A stretch of 64,000 nt of DNA from Mesorhizobium sp. (GTDB taxonomy: Bacteria > Pseudomonadota > Alphaproteobacteria > Rhizobiales > Rhizobiaceae), in the NCBI GenBank assembly GCA_004963905.1, contig SUGL01000008.1, forward strand, positions 1 through 64,000, written 5' to 3'. How positions within the stretch are numbered: position 1 is the first letter of the stretch; every line of letters starts with the position of its first letter. The notes below the pieces were generated by a model. That model was not told the DNA's origin, made no database searches, and saw only the letters and a program-made list of their open reading frames with translations. Positions 16,612-25,719 of this stretch are shown here, one piece after another. The position numbers and the translations under genes were made by a program.

Positions 16612-17844
16612 TCAAGCCAGCGATTCGGCGTTCCGCCTCGCCTTCCACATGAGGAGCAGGACGGCTGTGAGATTCACCAGATTCCAGGCGATGCCGTTGA
16701 GGAACGCCGCGGCGTAGGAGCCGGTGAGATCGTAGATCCAGCCCGACATCCAGCCGCCGACCGCCATGCCGAAGATCGTTGCCATCATGACGATGCCGAC
16801 GCGCTGGCCGGCCTCCTTTGCCGGCATGTAGTCGCGCACGATGATCGCATAGCAGGGAACGATGCCGCCTTGCGACAGGCCGAACACCAGCGAGACCACA
16901 TAGAGCGAGGCGAGCCCGTCGAAGGGAATGTAGAAGAGCAGCGACAGGCACTGCAGCGCCGAGCCGATGAGCAGCGTCTTCACTGCGCCGATGCGGTCGG
17001 CGAGGAAGCCCGAGCCGATGCGGCTGACGACACCCGCCGCCAGCATGATCGACAGCATGTCGGCGCCGCGCGCGACGCCATAGCCGAGATCCATGCAATA
17101 GGCGACGATATGCACCTGCGGCATGGACATCGCCATGCAGCAGCCGAATCCGGCGACAACCAGCAGCGTCTGCAGCGCCGACGGCGACAGCGAGATCGGC
17201 TGCACCGGCCGGCTGCCTGGCGAGCCCGATGTCGCCTGCTGCGGCGCGCCGCGCCGCAGCATCAGCACCAGCGGCACCATGGTCGCAAGGCAGAACACGC
17301 CAATCGCCGCATAGGCGAAACGCCAGCCTTCGCCGCGCATGATGTATGGGATCACGATTGGCCAGACTGCCCCGGCGAGGTAGCTGCCGGAGGCTGCGGC
17401 CGTCACGGCGACGCCGCGGCGGCGGTTGAACCAATGCGATATATCGGCGATCAGCGGGCCGAAGATCGCCGAGGTGCCGACGCCGATCAGCACTCCCTGG
17501 ACGAGGGCGAAGCCAAGGATCGAATTGGTGAGCGAAGCGAGCAGAAAGCCGGCGGCAAGCGCCGCAGCCGAGGCGAGTGCCGGGATCCAATAACCCATGC
17601 GGTCGATGGCGCGTCCAACCAGCACATTGCCGGCGGCAAAGCCGACCATCGTCGCGGTATAAGGCATGGATGCAGCCGCGCGATCGATGCCGAATTCCGC
17701 CTGTATGGCGGGCAGGACCACGACCACGGCCCACATGCCGACACCGCCGATCGTCGCCAGCAGCAAGGAAATCCCGAGCCGCGTCCACGCATAGCCGCTA
17801 TCGATTCCCGCGCTGCTCGCCGCGTTTCCGGAGATTGTCGTCAA
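16612..17844 (-). CDS. major facilitator superfamily transporter
   Basis: This is an integral membrane transporter with about twelve hydrophobic segments. GRAIDRMGYW after segment 2 and FLADRIGAVK after segment 8 are the MFS loop motifs. The general pattern resembles monocarboxylate or oxalate:formate-type carriers. An ATG at 17949 exists, but the extra 35 residues are Cys/Arg-rich and unlike a membrane protein start. A TTG at 17844 with AGGAAG upstream gives a better 410-residue protein. The substrate is unknown. It is near the gluconate operon but separated by 131 bases and probably independent. Confidence 0.85.
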   Translation of the reverse strand: MTTISGNAASSAGIDSGYAWTRLGISLLLATIGGVGMWAVVVVLPAIQAEFGIDRAAASMPYTATMVGFAAGNVLVGRAIDRMGYWIPALASAAALAAGFLLASLTNSILGFALVQGVLIGVGTSAIFGPLIADISHWFNRRRGVAVTAAASGSYLAGAVWPIVIPYIMRGEGWRFAYAAIGVFCLATMVPLVLMLRRGAPQQATSGSPGSRPVQPISLSPSALQTLLVVAGFGCCMAMSMPQVHIVAYCMDLGYGVARGADMLSIMLAAGVVSRIGSGFLADRIGAVKTLLIGSALQCLSLLFYIPFDGLASLYVVSLVFGLSQGGIVPCYAIIVRDYMPAKEAGQRVGIVMMATIFGMAVGGWMSGWIYDLTGSYAAAFLNGIAWNLVNLTAVLLLMWKARRNAESLA

Positions 17845-17969
17845 GGCGCTTCCTGTCGCTGTTCTCGTGACCGGCAGTCCCGCACCACTATCGGCGCATT
17901 TCCCGCATCGAGCAGCGCCACGACCGGCAAATCCGTGGCTCCAGAACATTGGAACCGGCCATGCTCCCC

Positions 17970-18023
17970 CGAGTTTTGCTTCAAGGGTGAGTTGTGCCTC
18001 AAGGGCGAGTTGTGCCCCAAGGA
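17970..18023. repeat. three tandem 18-bp repeats in the leader of the DUF3175 gene
   Basis: Units at 17970-17987, 17988-18005 and 18006-18023 share the pattern YGAGTTNTGCYYCAAGGR. The third unit runs into the ribosome site of the next gene. Copy-number change here could alter spacing of expression signals. Confidence 0.8.
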
Positions 18024-18035
18024 AGGAGCTTCATC

Positions 18036-18323
18036 ATGACCGCCAGCAAGAAATGGTCAGCCGAGGTGACCGAGCATAGCGATGCGCTGGATCTCGAGGA
18101 GCATATCTTCGAATCCGACGACGCCAGGAAGATCGCCGCTTCGTTGAAGCGCTCGGCCGAGCACAGCCACCGCCGCAAGGCGGAGCCGTTCCGCTCCGCG
18201 ATGTCGATGCTGAATTTCTACATCAACCGCGCCGGCAGGAATCTGCCGGAGGAGCGTAAGCGGGTGCTGGAAAAGGCCAAGGACGAGTTGCGCGTCGCCT
18301 TCGGGCGCGAAAAGCAGGATTGA
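18036..18323 (+). CDS. DUF3175 domain-containing protein
   Basis: This is a small basic protein of 95 residues. KKWSAEVTEHSDALDLEEHIFES at the N-terminus is represented by KKWSAEVTEHSDALDLEE, and SLKRSAEHSHRRKAEPFRSA with MLNFYINRAGRNLP complete the DUF3175 pattern. The function of the family is not known. The ATG at 18036 follows AAGGAG by a normal distance; an upstream ATG at 17994 lies in the 18-bp tandem repeats. No signal peptide or membrane segment is visible. Confidence 0.85.
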   Translation: MTASKKWSAEVTEHSDALDLEEHIFESDDARKIAASLKRSAEHSHRRKAEPFRSAMSMLNFYINRAGRNLPEERKRVLEKAKDELRVAFGREKQD

Positions 18324-18348
18324 GGCCTGACCTGAATCCCGGCGGGCC

Positions 18349-19125
18349 TCAGCGCGAACGGATGACGTCGTCGGTATTGGCAAGCAGCTTGCGCACGGCG
18401 TTGCGCGCCGCATCCGGCCGCTGCAGCCGGATGTTCCTCTCGATCGCTTCGTGCAGTTTCTGGGCGTGCTGCAGGTCGTCCAGCTCGCGTGTCGTATAGG
18501 CGAAGAGGTGGTCGAAAGCGGATTCGATCAGGACGCCGAGCGGCACCAGGAGATCGTTGCCCGAGGCCCGCAGAATGGCGAGGTGGAAGCGCGTGTCGGC
18601 GCGTGTCCGCTCCTGCAGGCTGGTCGCCTCGCCCATCTCGCGGCACATTTGGCTGATCTCGGCCATCTGCTCGTCAGTGCGCCGCATCGCCGCGAAAGCG
18701 GCCGCCTCCGGCTCGATGATATGGCGGAATTCCTGCACCGTCTTCAGGAAGACCTCGCGATCCGGCGAGGTCGCGTACCAGGAGAGCACGTCGCGGTCGA
18801 GCAGGTTCCAGCGCTCCTTCGGCTCCACCCAGCTGCCGATCTTTGGCCGCGACGCCAGAAGGCTCTTGGCCATCAGCATCTTGATTGCCTCGCGAACCGC
18901 GGAACGGCTGACGTCGAAAGTCTCTGACCATTTCGCTTCGTTGGGCAGGATGGTGCCGGGCGGATAGTCGCCGCGCACGATCCGGAGGCCGATTTCGCTG
19001 GCCAGCGACGTATGCACGCTGGCGCCCGGGATGCGCGGCGCATCCGGCCGGCGAACGCCCGCCATACGATCGGCGGATGCCACTCTCGTCGGCCTTTTTT
19101 CGTTGTTCGGCTTTGCGTCCCGCAT
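18349..19125 (-). CDS. FadR/GntR-family transcriptional regulator (paralogue 1)
   Basis: The protein has 258 residues. The winged helix-turn-helix covers about residues 40-105 (GDYPPGTILPNEAKWSET, then VSRSAVREAIKMLMAKSLL). An FCD ligand-binding domain follows, with RTRADTRFHLAILRASGN carrying a conserved metal-binding His. It is strikingly similar to the product of 21237-22004, so the two arose by recent duplication. They bracket a dehydrogenase pair and lie beside an ABC importer. FadR-type regulators often sense sugar acids or hydroxy acids. A TTGTNNNACAA site in the enclosed promoter region is a likely target. Confidence 0.92.
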   Translation of the reverse strand: MRDAKPNNEKRPTRVASADRMAGVRRPDAPRIPGASVHTSLASEIGLRIVRGDYPPGTILPNEAKWSETFDVSRSAVREAIKMLMAKSLLASRPKIGSWVEPKERWNLLDRDVLSWYATSPDREVFLKTVQEFRHIIEPEAAAFAAMRRTDEQMAEISQMCREMGEATSLQERTRADTRFHLAILRASGNDLLVPLGVLIESAFDHLFAYTTRELDDLQHAQKLHEAIERNIRLQRPDAARNAVRKLLANTDDVIRSR

Positions 19126-19226
19126 GGTTCCAGAAAGTCCGGTTTTCAGAAGCTGTCAAGCACGGCAAGGCTAGCTTTGCCGCAAGATGCCGGGATGTGC
19201 ACAGCTCAGCCGGGGCTTGGCTCCCT

Positions 19227-20123
19227 TCACGCAGTCTTGACGTATTTGCGCCAGCTGTGTTCGGGGCGGAAGCCGAGCACCTCCCGAGCTTTGCGGTTCG
19301 ACAGCAGCGTCTCGAATTCACCGAGCTCGGCTTTCACCGGCACGCCCGGATAGAAACGCTTCAGCAGCTCCGCAGTCGGCAGGTCGGACGAGGTGTCGTC
19401 GTTGGCGGCGTTGAACACCTGATAACCCAATCCGTCCTTCTCGATGGCGCGCAAGGTGATCTGGCCAAGATCGCGGGCATCGATATAGCTCCAGGCGATA
19501 CGCTTGCGGAAACCCGGATCGGCGAACCATTTTGGGAACAGCGCATATTCATGCGGCTCGATGACGTTGCCGATGCGCAACGCATAGATGTCGAAACCGC
19601 TGCGCAGCGCGAAGGCGCGCGCGGTCTTCTCGTTGACGATCTTCGACAGCGCGTAAGAGTCCATCGGATCGACGTCGTAGTCCTCGTCGAGCGGGAAATG
19701 CGTCGGGTTGCGCGGTTCGTTGGCGAAGACCAGGCCGTAGGTCGTCTCGCTGGAAGCGATGATCACCTTGCGGATGCCAAGCTTCACAGCCGCCTCGATG
19801 ACGTTGTAGGTGCCCATCGCGTTGATGCGGAACACCTCGTTGTCGGGCGTGATCATGATGCGCGGGATGGCGGCGAAATGCACCACGGCATCGACCGGCT
19901 GCGCCCGCAGCGACGGATCGAACTCATGCAGCCCCGCATAGCTCGACAGCGCATTGAACACCTGGCCGCTGTCGGTGATGTCGGTGATTAGCGTGCGCAC
20001 CTTCGGGTTGTCGAGCGGCTTGGCGTCGATGTTGAGCACCTGGCAGCCATGCTCGACCAGGTACTGGACTACATGGCGGCCGGCCTTGCCGCTGCCGCCG
20101 GTGAACATGATCCGCTTCGTCAT
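19227..20123 (-). CDS. NAD-dependent epimerase/dehydratase-family protein (extended SDR)
   Basis: The protein has 298 residues when started at 20123, where GGAGAG precedes the ATG. The NAD-binding motif TGGSGKAGR lies near residue 8, followed by VDAVVHFAA and the catalytic SYALSK (Tyr and Lys of YxxxK). It oxidises or epimerises a sugar or sugar acid. It is transcribed away from a 3-hydroxyisobutyrate-dehydrogenase-like gene through a shared promoter region. Pairing of an SDR with that family is known in four-carbon acid-sugar pathways (DenD and LtnD for erythronate and threonate), but this substrate is unproven. Confidence 0.85.
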   Translation of the reverse strand: MTKRIMFTGGSGKAGRHVVQYLVEHGCQVLNIDAKPLDNPKVRTLITDITDSGQVFNALSSYAGLHEFDPSLRAQPVDAVVHFAAIPRIMITPDNEVFRINAMGTYNVIEAAVKLGIRKVIIASSETTYGLVFANEPRNPTHFPLDEDYDVDPMDSYALSKIVNEKTARAFALRSGFDIYALRIGNVIEPHEYALFPKWFADPGFRKRIAWSYIDARDLGQITLRAIEKDGLGYQVFNAANDDTSSDLPTAELLKRFYPGVPVKAELGEFETLLSNRKAREVLGFRPEHSWRKYVKTA

Positions 20124-20154
20124 TTTGCTCTCCACATCGCTTGAGAATTATGTG

Positions 20155-20169
20155 TATTGTCAGACAATA
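20155..20169. promoter_or_regulatory. FadR-type operator candidate TTGTCAGACAA
   Basis: TATTGTC and GACAATA are perfect 7-bp arms around one central base. The core TTGTNNNACAA matches the half-site pattern common for FadR-family regulators. It lies in the 156-base divergent region between the SDR gene and the dehydrogenase gene, flanked on both sides by FadR paralogue genes. A second TTGTNNNACAA is at 23429-23439. Confidence 0.65.
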
Positions 20170-20279
20170 TGGCGTTCCGCAATCGCTTGCCAACCGCGAT
20201 CCGCGAAAACCTTCTCCAGCAATCGCTTGCCGGCCGATCGCGCCGGCGCCGATCATCAACAAGACAGGGACGAAACGAC

Positions 20280-21209
20280 ATGACCACCACCGCTGCCCGC
20301 GAAAACATCGGTTTCATCGGCCTCGGCCTGATGGGGCACGGCATCGCCAAGAACATCGTCGACAAGGGCTATCCGCTGACCTTCCTTGGCCGCAAGAACC
20401 GCAAGCCTGCGGAGGATTTGCTTGGCCGCGGCGCAAAGGAAGTTGCCACGTCCAAGGAAGTGGCCGCGGCCTCCGACATCGTCTTCATCTGCGTCACCGG
20501 CTCGCGTGAGGTGGAGGCGATCATCCGTGGCCCCGGCGGGCTGAAGGAAGGCTTGAAGAAGGGCTCGGTGGTCGTCGACTGCTCGACATCCGACCCGGTC
20601 TCCACCGTCGCGCTGGCCGCTGAGCTCAAGGCGCTCGGCGTCGACTATGTCGATGCGCCGCTCAGCCGCACGCCGAAGGAGGCCTGGGAAGGTACGCTCG
20701 ACGCCATGGTCGGCGCGCCCGACGCGGTGTTCGCCAGGCTGAAGCCGGTGATCGAAACCTGGGCCGGCCGCATCGTCCATATCGGCGACACCGGCGACGG
20801 CCATCGCATGAAGCTGCTCAACAACTTCATCTCGCTTGGCTATGCGGCGATCTATTCCGAGGCGCTCGCGCTCGCGCAAAAGGTCGGCATCTCACCGCCG
20901 CGCTTCGACAGCGTGATCCGCAACGGCCGCATGGATTGCGGTTTCTATCAGACCTTCATGCGCTGGACGCTGGAGGGCGATCGCGACGCGCACAAATTCT
21001 CCATCGCCAATGCCTTCAAGGATCTGACCTATCTGGAATCGATGGCGGGCGCTGCCGGCATTGCCAACCCGCTGGGCAACGCCACCAAGAACTCGTTCGC
21101 GACAGCCTTCGCCGCCGGGCCGGCCGAGCAATATGTGCCGATGCTGGCCACGCATATCGGCAAGCTCAACGGCGTCGACCTGATGCCGTCGAAGGACGGC
21201 GTGAAGTAG
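20280..21209 (+). CDS. NAD(P)-dependent oxidoreductase, 3-hydroxyisobutyrate dehydrogenase family
   Basis: The ATG at 20280 gives 309 residues and starts the Rossmann fold cleanly (IGFIGLGLMGHGIAKNI, residues about 10-26). DAPLSRTPKEAWEGTL corresponds to the substrate-binding block and GHRMKLLNNFI carries the catalytic Lys of beta-hydroxyacid dehydrogenases. Relatives act on tartronate semialdehyde, 3-hydroxyisobutyrate or L-threonate. In-frame codons upstream to 20157 cover the operator and are unlikely to be translated. It is divergent from the SDR gene and convergent with FadR paralogue 2. Confidence 0.88.
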   Translation: MTTTAARENIGFIGLGLMGHGIAKNIVDKGYPLTFLGRKNRKPAEDLLGRGAKEVATSKEVAAASDIVFICVTGSREVEAIIRGPGGLKEGLKKGSVVVDCSTSDPVSTVALAAELKALGVDYVDAPLSRTPKEAWEGTLDAMVGAPDAVFARLKPVIETWAGRIVHIGDTGDGHRMKLLNNFISLGYAAIYSEALALAQKVGISPPRFDSVIRNGRMDCGFYQTFMRWTLEGDRDAHKFSIANAFKDLTYLESMAGAAGIANPLGNATKNSFATAFAAGPAEQYVPMLATHIGKLNGVDLMPSKDGVK

Positions 21210-21236
21210 AAGATCTGACGCCCGCCGGGCGTGTCC

Positions 21237-22004
21237 TCACCGCCGCGACCGCCCGATCACCTCGTCGGTGTTGGCGAGCAGCTTGTGCACCGCGCTTCTC
21301 GCGGCGGCGGGGCGCTGCAGGCGGATGTTCCGCTCGATCGCCTCGTGCAGGGACTGGGCCCGCCGCTGGTCGCTGTGCTCGCGCGTGACGAAGCCGAAGA
21401 GATGGTCGAGCGCCGACTCGATCAGCACGCCGAGCGGCACCAAAAGCTCGTTGCCCGAAGCGCGCAGGATGGCGAGATGGAACCGCGTATCGGCGCGCGT
21501 GCGCTCCTGGATATGCATCGCCTCGCCCATCTCGCGGCAAGCCTGGCTGATCTCGACCATCTGCTCGTCGGAGCGCCGCGTTGCCGCGAAGGCTGCCGCC
21601 TCCGGTTCGATGATGTGGCGGAATTCCTGCACCGTCCTCAGGAACACCTCGCGGTCGGGCGAGGTCGCGTACCAGGCGAGCACGTCGCGGTCGAGCAGGT
21701 TCCACCGCTCCCTTGGCTCGACCCAGCTGCCGATCTTCGGCCGCGAGGAGAGCAGGCTCTTGGCCATCAGCATCTTGATCGCTTCGCGCACCGCCGAGCG
21801 GCTGACGTTGAAGGTTTCCGACCATTTGGCTTCGTTGGGCAGGATGGTGCCGGGAGGGTAGTCGCCGCGTACGATCCTGAGGCCGATCTCGCCCGCCAGC
21901 GAGGCATGCACGCTGAGGCCGGCGATCCGCGTCGCCTCGGGCCTGCGGATCGTGGCCGGCTGGACCGGTTCGGCCAGGCGCTTCCCTGACTTTTCTCGTG
22001 GCAT
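21237..22004 (-). CDS. FadR/GntR-family transcriptional regulator (paralogue 2)
   Basis: The protein has 255 residues from the ATG at 22004. From GLSVHASLAGEIGLRIVRGD onward it matches paralogue 1 (18349-19125) nearly residue for residue, including the helix-turn-helix VSRSAVREAIKML and the FCD block RADTRFHLAILRASGN. The tails beyond the conserved core differ slightly. A longer frame back to 22166 exists, but its extra residues are unlike a regulator N-terminus. It follows the binding-protein gene 22173-23162 on the same strand and may be partly co-transcribed with it, subject to the terminator at 22139. Confidence 0.9.
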   Translation of the reverse strand: MPREKSGKRLAEPVQPATIRRPEATRIAGLSVHASLAGEIGLRIVRGDYPPGTILPNEAKWSETFNVSRSAVREAIKMLMAKSLLSSRPKIGSWVEPRERWNLLDRDVLAWYATSPDREVFLRTVQEFRHIIEPEAAAFAATRRSDEQMVEISQACREMGEAMHIQERTRADTRFHLAILRASGNELLVPLGVLIESALDHLFGFVTREHSDQRRAQSLHEAIERNIRLQRPAAARSAVHKLLANTDEVIGRSRR

Positions 22005-22138
22005 CCGCGTTCCGGTGCCTCCCGTCGCGGGCAGAGGTCGCCCACAATCATCCGCCAAGAAATTTCGGGCGCACGAAGGCCCTCGCCTGTTACCGGAGGC
22101 AAAGGCCGCGTTCATGGTCCAAGCGGAAAAGGGTGAAG

Positions 22139-22161
22139 GGGCGCCCACGAGGGGCGCCCCA
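22139..22161 (-). terminator. terminator-like hairpin after the sugar-binding-protein gene
   Basis: GGGGCGCCC (22139-22147) and GGGCGCCCC (22153-22161) form a perfect 9-bp stem with a 5-base loop. On the minus strand it is followed by a pyrimidine stretch with four T residues. It begins 11 bases after the binding-protein stop codon and probably reduces read-through into FadR paralogue 2. Confidence 0.65.
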
Positions 22162-22172
22162 GCCATCGAAGC

Positions 22173-23162
22173 TTACTTCTGGATACAGGTGTCGACCGTA
22201 TCCTTGGTGCATTCGTCGAGGCCGGTGAAGACCGGATCGTCGACCTTCTTGCCGCCGATGAGGTCGAGCATCACCGAAGGCGCCTTGTAGCCCATTTCGA
22301 ACGGCCGCTGGCCGACCAGCGCGGTCACCAGCCCGTCCTTGGCGATCGCCACTTCGTCGCCGATGGTATCGGCGGCGCCGATGGCGAACTCGTTCTTGGC
22401 GATCTTCTCGGCCATCGGCTTGAACAGGTCGCGATAGGGCTGCGGAGCGCCGAACAGCGGCCAGCCGCCCATGATGCCAAAAGCGTCGAGCTTCGGATTG
22501 GCGGCGAGGATGTCTGTCATCGCCTGCACGCCCTTGGCGCCGTCGTCATTGGTGAACACCGGGCAACCGGCGACCTCGGTCCAGCCGCCTTCGCCCTTCA
22601 ACGCCGGCAGGCCTTCCTTGCCCGACAGCGCATCGCGCATGCCCTGCGCGCGGCGCAGGATGTTGTCGGCCGCGGCATTGCCTTCGATGGTGCAGATCGT
22701 GCCGCCATTCGGCTTGGCCTTCTTGATGTATTCGCCGATGCGCTTGCCCATCAGATAGTTGTCGGTGCCGAGATAGGTCTTGCGCAGCGCCGCATCTTCC
22801 TTGGTCAGGTCCGCGTCGACCGTCATGATCGGGATCGACGGATTGGCGCTCTTGATCGTCTGCGCGATCAGCGGCGCATTGGACGGCGAGATCGCCATCG
22901 CCGCCGTATCCGGCTTGCTCAGCATGTCCTGCACGATCTGGGCTTCGCCGGCCTCGTCCGAGGTCGATGCCGGACCGGTGTAGAAGCATTCATATTCGGA
23001 ACTGGCGTTTTCCTTGTTCCATTTCTCGCAGCCCTGGTGGATGGCTTCGAAGAACGGGTTGTCGAGACCCTTCACGACAATGACGAGCTGTTTCTTGGCC
23101 AAAGCCGGCCCGGCGCCCAACGCCATGGCGGCGACGGCGGCGAGCAAAAGTGATTTCCTCAT
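22173..23162 (-). CDS. sugar ABC transporter substrate-binding protein (CUT2 type)
   Basis: This is a periplasmic receptor of 329 residues. The ATG at 23162 follows GGGAGGAG and opens a signal peptide ending at GPALA. LVIVVKGLDNPFFEAIHQG and IPIMTVDADL are the ribose/fructose-binding-protein hallmarks. Four extra Cys residues (in YECFYTG, TICTIEG, AGCPVFT and LDECTKDTVDTC) suggest disulfides. Its ATPase and permease are divergently transcribed from 23617, an arrangement different from the Frc operons. The substrate is unknown. Confidence 0.9.
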   Translation of the reverse strand: MRKSLLLAAVAAMALGAGPALAKKQLVIVVKGLDNPFFEAIHQGCEKWNKENASSEYECFYTGPASTSDEAGEAQIVQDMLSKPDTAAMAISPSNAPLIAQTIKSANPSIPIMTVDADLTKEDAALRKTYLGTDNYLMGKRIGEYIKKAKPNGGTICTIEGNAAADNILRRAQGMRDALSGKEGLPALKGEGGWTEVAGCPVFTNDDGAKGVQAMTDILAANPKLDAFGIMGGWPLFGAPQPYRDLFKPMAEKIAKNEFAIGAADTIGDEVAIAKDGLVTALVGQRPFEMGYKAPSVMLDLIGGKKVDDPVFTGLDECTKDTVDTCIQK

Positions 23163-23616
23163 ATCATCTCCTCCCTTGAAAACAGACGGACACGACGTGT
23201 CCGCCACACCGATCGGCCCGGATGCAAGGGACACGGCAATCGCTTGAATGCTCGTGTCTTGAACCGGTCCGATAAGCATTTGCCGATCCGTTCCAGCGCG
23301 ATGAACGCTGGCCTTGCCGGATCCTGACCAAACCCCGCCAACCGCCTCCATCGGGCGGCGGTCTTGTGAGGGCAAGCCCTTCCTCCAATGCTAGCTAATA
23401 ACGGCTCGCGGCCAACGTCAATTCCTATTTGTCCTACAAAACCGATTTTTCGACGAGATCCGAAATTAATCGCCCGACAGTTGATTGACGCCCATGCAGG
23501 CTTTCGCCTAAATGCACCGATCGCACCCGCTCGGGAGGAGTTGGACGTGCGAGGCCCATGCGGCGCCGGCATCGATGACGGCGCCCGTGGAACGGAAACG
23601 GGGAGGCTTAAGGCTG
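23163..23616. promoter_or_regulatory. 454-bp divergent control region with a TTGTNNNACAA site
   Basis: No gene is seen between the binding-protein gene and its divergent ATPase gene. TTTGTCCTACAAA (23428-23440) is an inverted repeat with the same TTGTNNNACAA core as the site at 20155-20169. On the plus strand TTGACG (23485-23490) with a 17-base gap to CTAAAT (23508-23513) is a weak promoter candidate for the ATPase/permease pair. The part nearest the binding-protein gene shows only its ribosome site. Confidence 0.5.
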
Positions 23617-24360
<744 letters not shown>

Positions 24361-24420
24361 CAGCACTGATTTGGAACTAGCGCCGCTGGCGCGCTTCACC
24401 CTTGGCAGGAAAGGTCGATA

Positions 24421-25419
24421 ATGGCAGTGACACTTGACCAGACGATCGCGCAGAAGCAGCACACCTTCCTGTCGCGCATGCTGTCCAGCCAGACCTTCTG
24501 GGTGGTGATCGCGGTCATCCTTGCCTGCCTCTTCCTGTCCCTTGCCACGGATTCCTTCGCCACGTCGAAGAACATCTTCAACATCACCCGCAACGTCACC
24601 TTCGTTGCAATCATCGCGCTCGGCATGACCTTCGTCATCATCACCGGTGGCATCGACCTGTCGGTCGGCTCGGTGCTGTGCCTGTGCTCGATGGTGCTTG
24701 CCGTCACGATGCATGCCGGTTACGGCATCGTCACCGGCATTGGCGTCTCGATTGCCACCGCACTCATTATCGGTGCCTTCAACGGCGTCCTTATCGCCTA
24801 TCTCGACTTTCCGCCTTTCGTGGTGACGCTCGGCATGCTCTCGGTCGCCCGCAGCCTCGCCATGGTCGCCTCCAACAACACAGTCGTCTTCCAGTTCGGA
24901 CCGGACCACGACAAGCTGCTCGCTCTAGGCGGCGGCGCCTGGGTGTTCGGCATCGCCAACCCGGTGCTCTACATGATCCTTCTGGCGCTGCTCACGGGCT
25001 TCACCCTGCGCTGGACCAAGTTCGGCCGGCATATCTTCGCCATCGGCGGCAATGAGCACGCGGCGACGCTGACCGGCGTTCCGGTGCGCCAGATCAAGGT
25101 CGCGGTCTATATGATCTCGGCGCTTTCCGCCGGTCTCGCCGGCATCATCCAGACCGGCTGGCTCGGCGCCGTCACCACCAATATCGGCACCGGCATGGAG
25201 CTTCAGGTGATCGCCGCCACCGTCATCGGCGGCGCCAACCTCGCCGGCGGCGTCGGGACGGCACTGGGTGCCGTCGTCGGCGCCGCGCTGATCGAAGTAA
25301 TCCGCAACAGCCTCGGCCTGCTCGGCATCAACGCCTTCTGGCAAGGCACCTTCATCGGCGGCGCGATCATCCTGGCCGTGCTGTTCGACCGTATCCGCAA
25401 CTTCCGGCGCAGCGACTAG
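24421..25419 (+). CDS. sugar ABC transporter permease (FrcC/RbsC type)
   Basis: The permease has 332 residues with eight to ten hydrophobic segments. ALGMTFVIITGGIDLSVGSVL and AATVIGGANLAGGVGT are the conserved blocks of CUT2 permeases. It forms an importer with the ATPase upstream and the divergent binding protein at 22173-23162. There is only one permease gene, so a homodimeric channel is expected. A palindromic repeat starts immediately after the stop codon. Confidence 0.92.
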   Translation: MAVTLDQTIAQKQHTFLSRMLSSQTFWVVIAVILACLFLSLATDSFATSKNIFNITRNVTFVAIIALGMTFVIITGGIDLSVGSVLCLCSMVLAVTMHAGYGIVTGIGVSIATALIIGAFNGVLIAYLDFPPFVVTLGMLSVARSLAMVASNNTVVFQFGPDHDKLLALGGGAWVFGIANPVLYMILLALLTGFTLRWTKFGRHIFAIGGNEHAATLTGVPVRQIKVAVYMISALSAGLAGIIQTGWLGAVTTNIGTGMELQVIAATVIGGANLAGGVGTALGAVVGAALIEVIRNSLGLLGINAFWQGTFIGGAIILAVLFDRIRNFRRSD

Positions 25420-25420
25420 C

Positions 25421-25567
25421 TTTCCCCTTCTCCCCCTGGGGGAGAAGGTGGATCGGCGCGTAGCGCCGAGACGGATGAGGGGTGTTGGACGGAGTGCGGC
25501 GGTGCCAAGCTGGAGCACCCCTCATCCGTCGCCTTCGGCGACACCTTGTCCCACAAGGGGAGAAGGA
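25421..25567. repeat. palindromic intergenic repeat, family C copy 1
   Basis: The element starts with CCTTCTCCCCC / GGGGGAGAAGG, contains GATCGGCGCG-AGCGCCGAGACGG in two halves, then GATGAGGGGTG mirrored by CACCCCTCATC, and ends in CACAAGGGGAGAAGG. The copy at 34067-34212 has the same order. It fills most of the gap before the AraC gene; the remainder holds a GGAGG ribosome site. Confidence 0.85.
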
Positions 25568-25719
25568 GAGAGAACCCTATCGTTCAGTCTGAAAATCGGC
25601 CGGGGCGGACGATGCGAAGCGCCCGTCGTTCCGCCGCGCCTTGACGGAGGCCGGAGGCCGGCCGCAAAATCCCCCGGCAGGCGAAGGGAGGCCAGTCGCC
25701 CGCGGGAGGAAGTATACCC

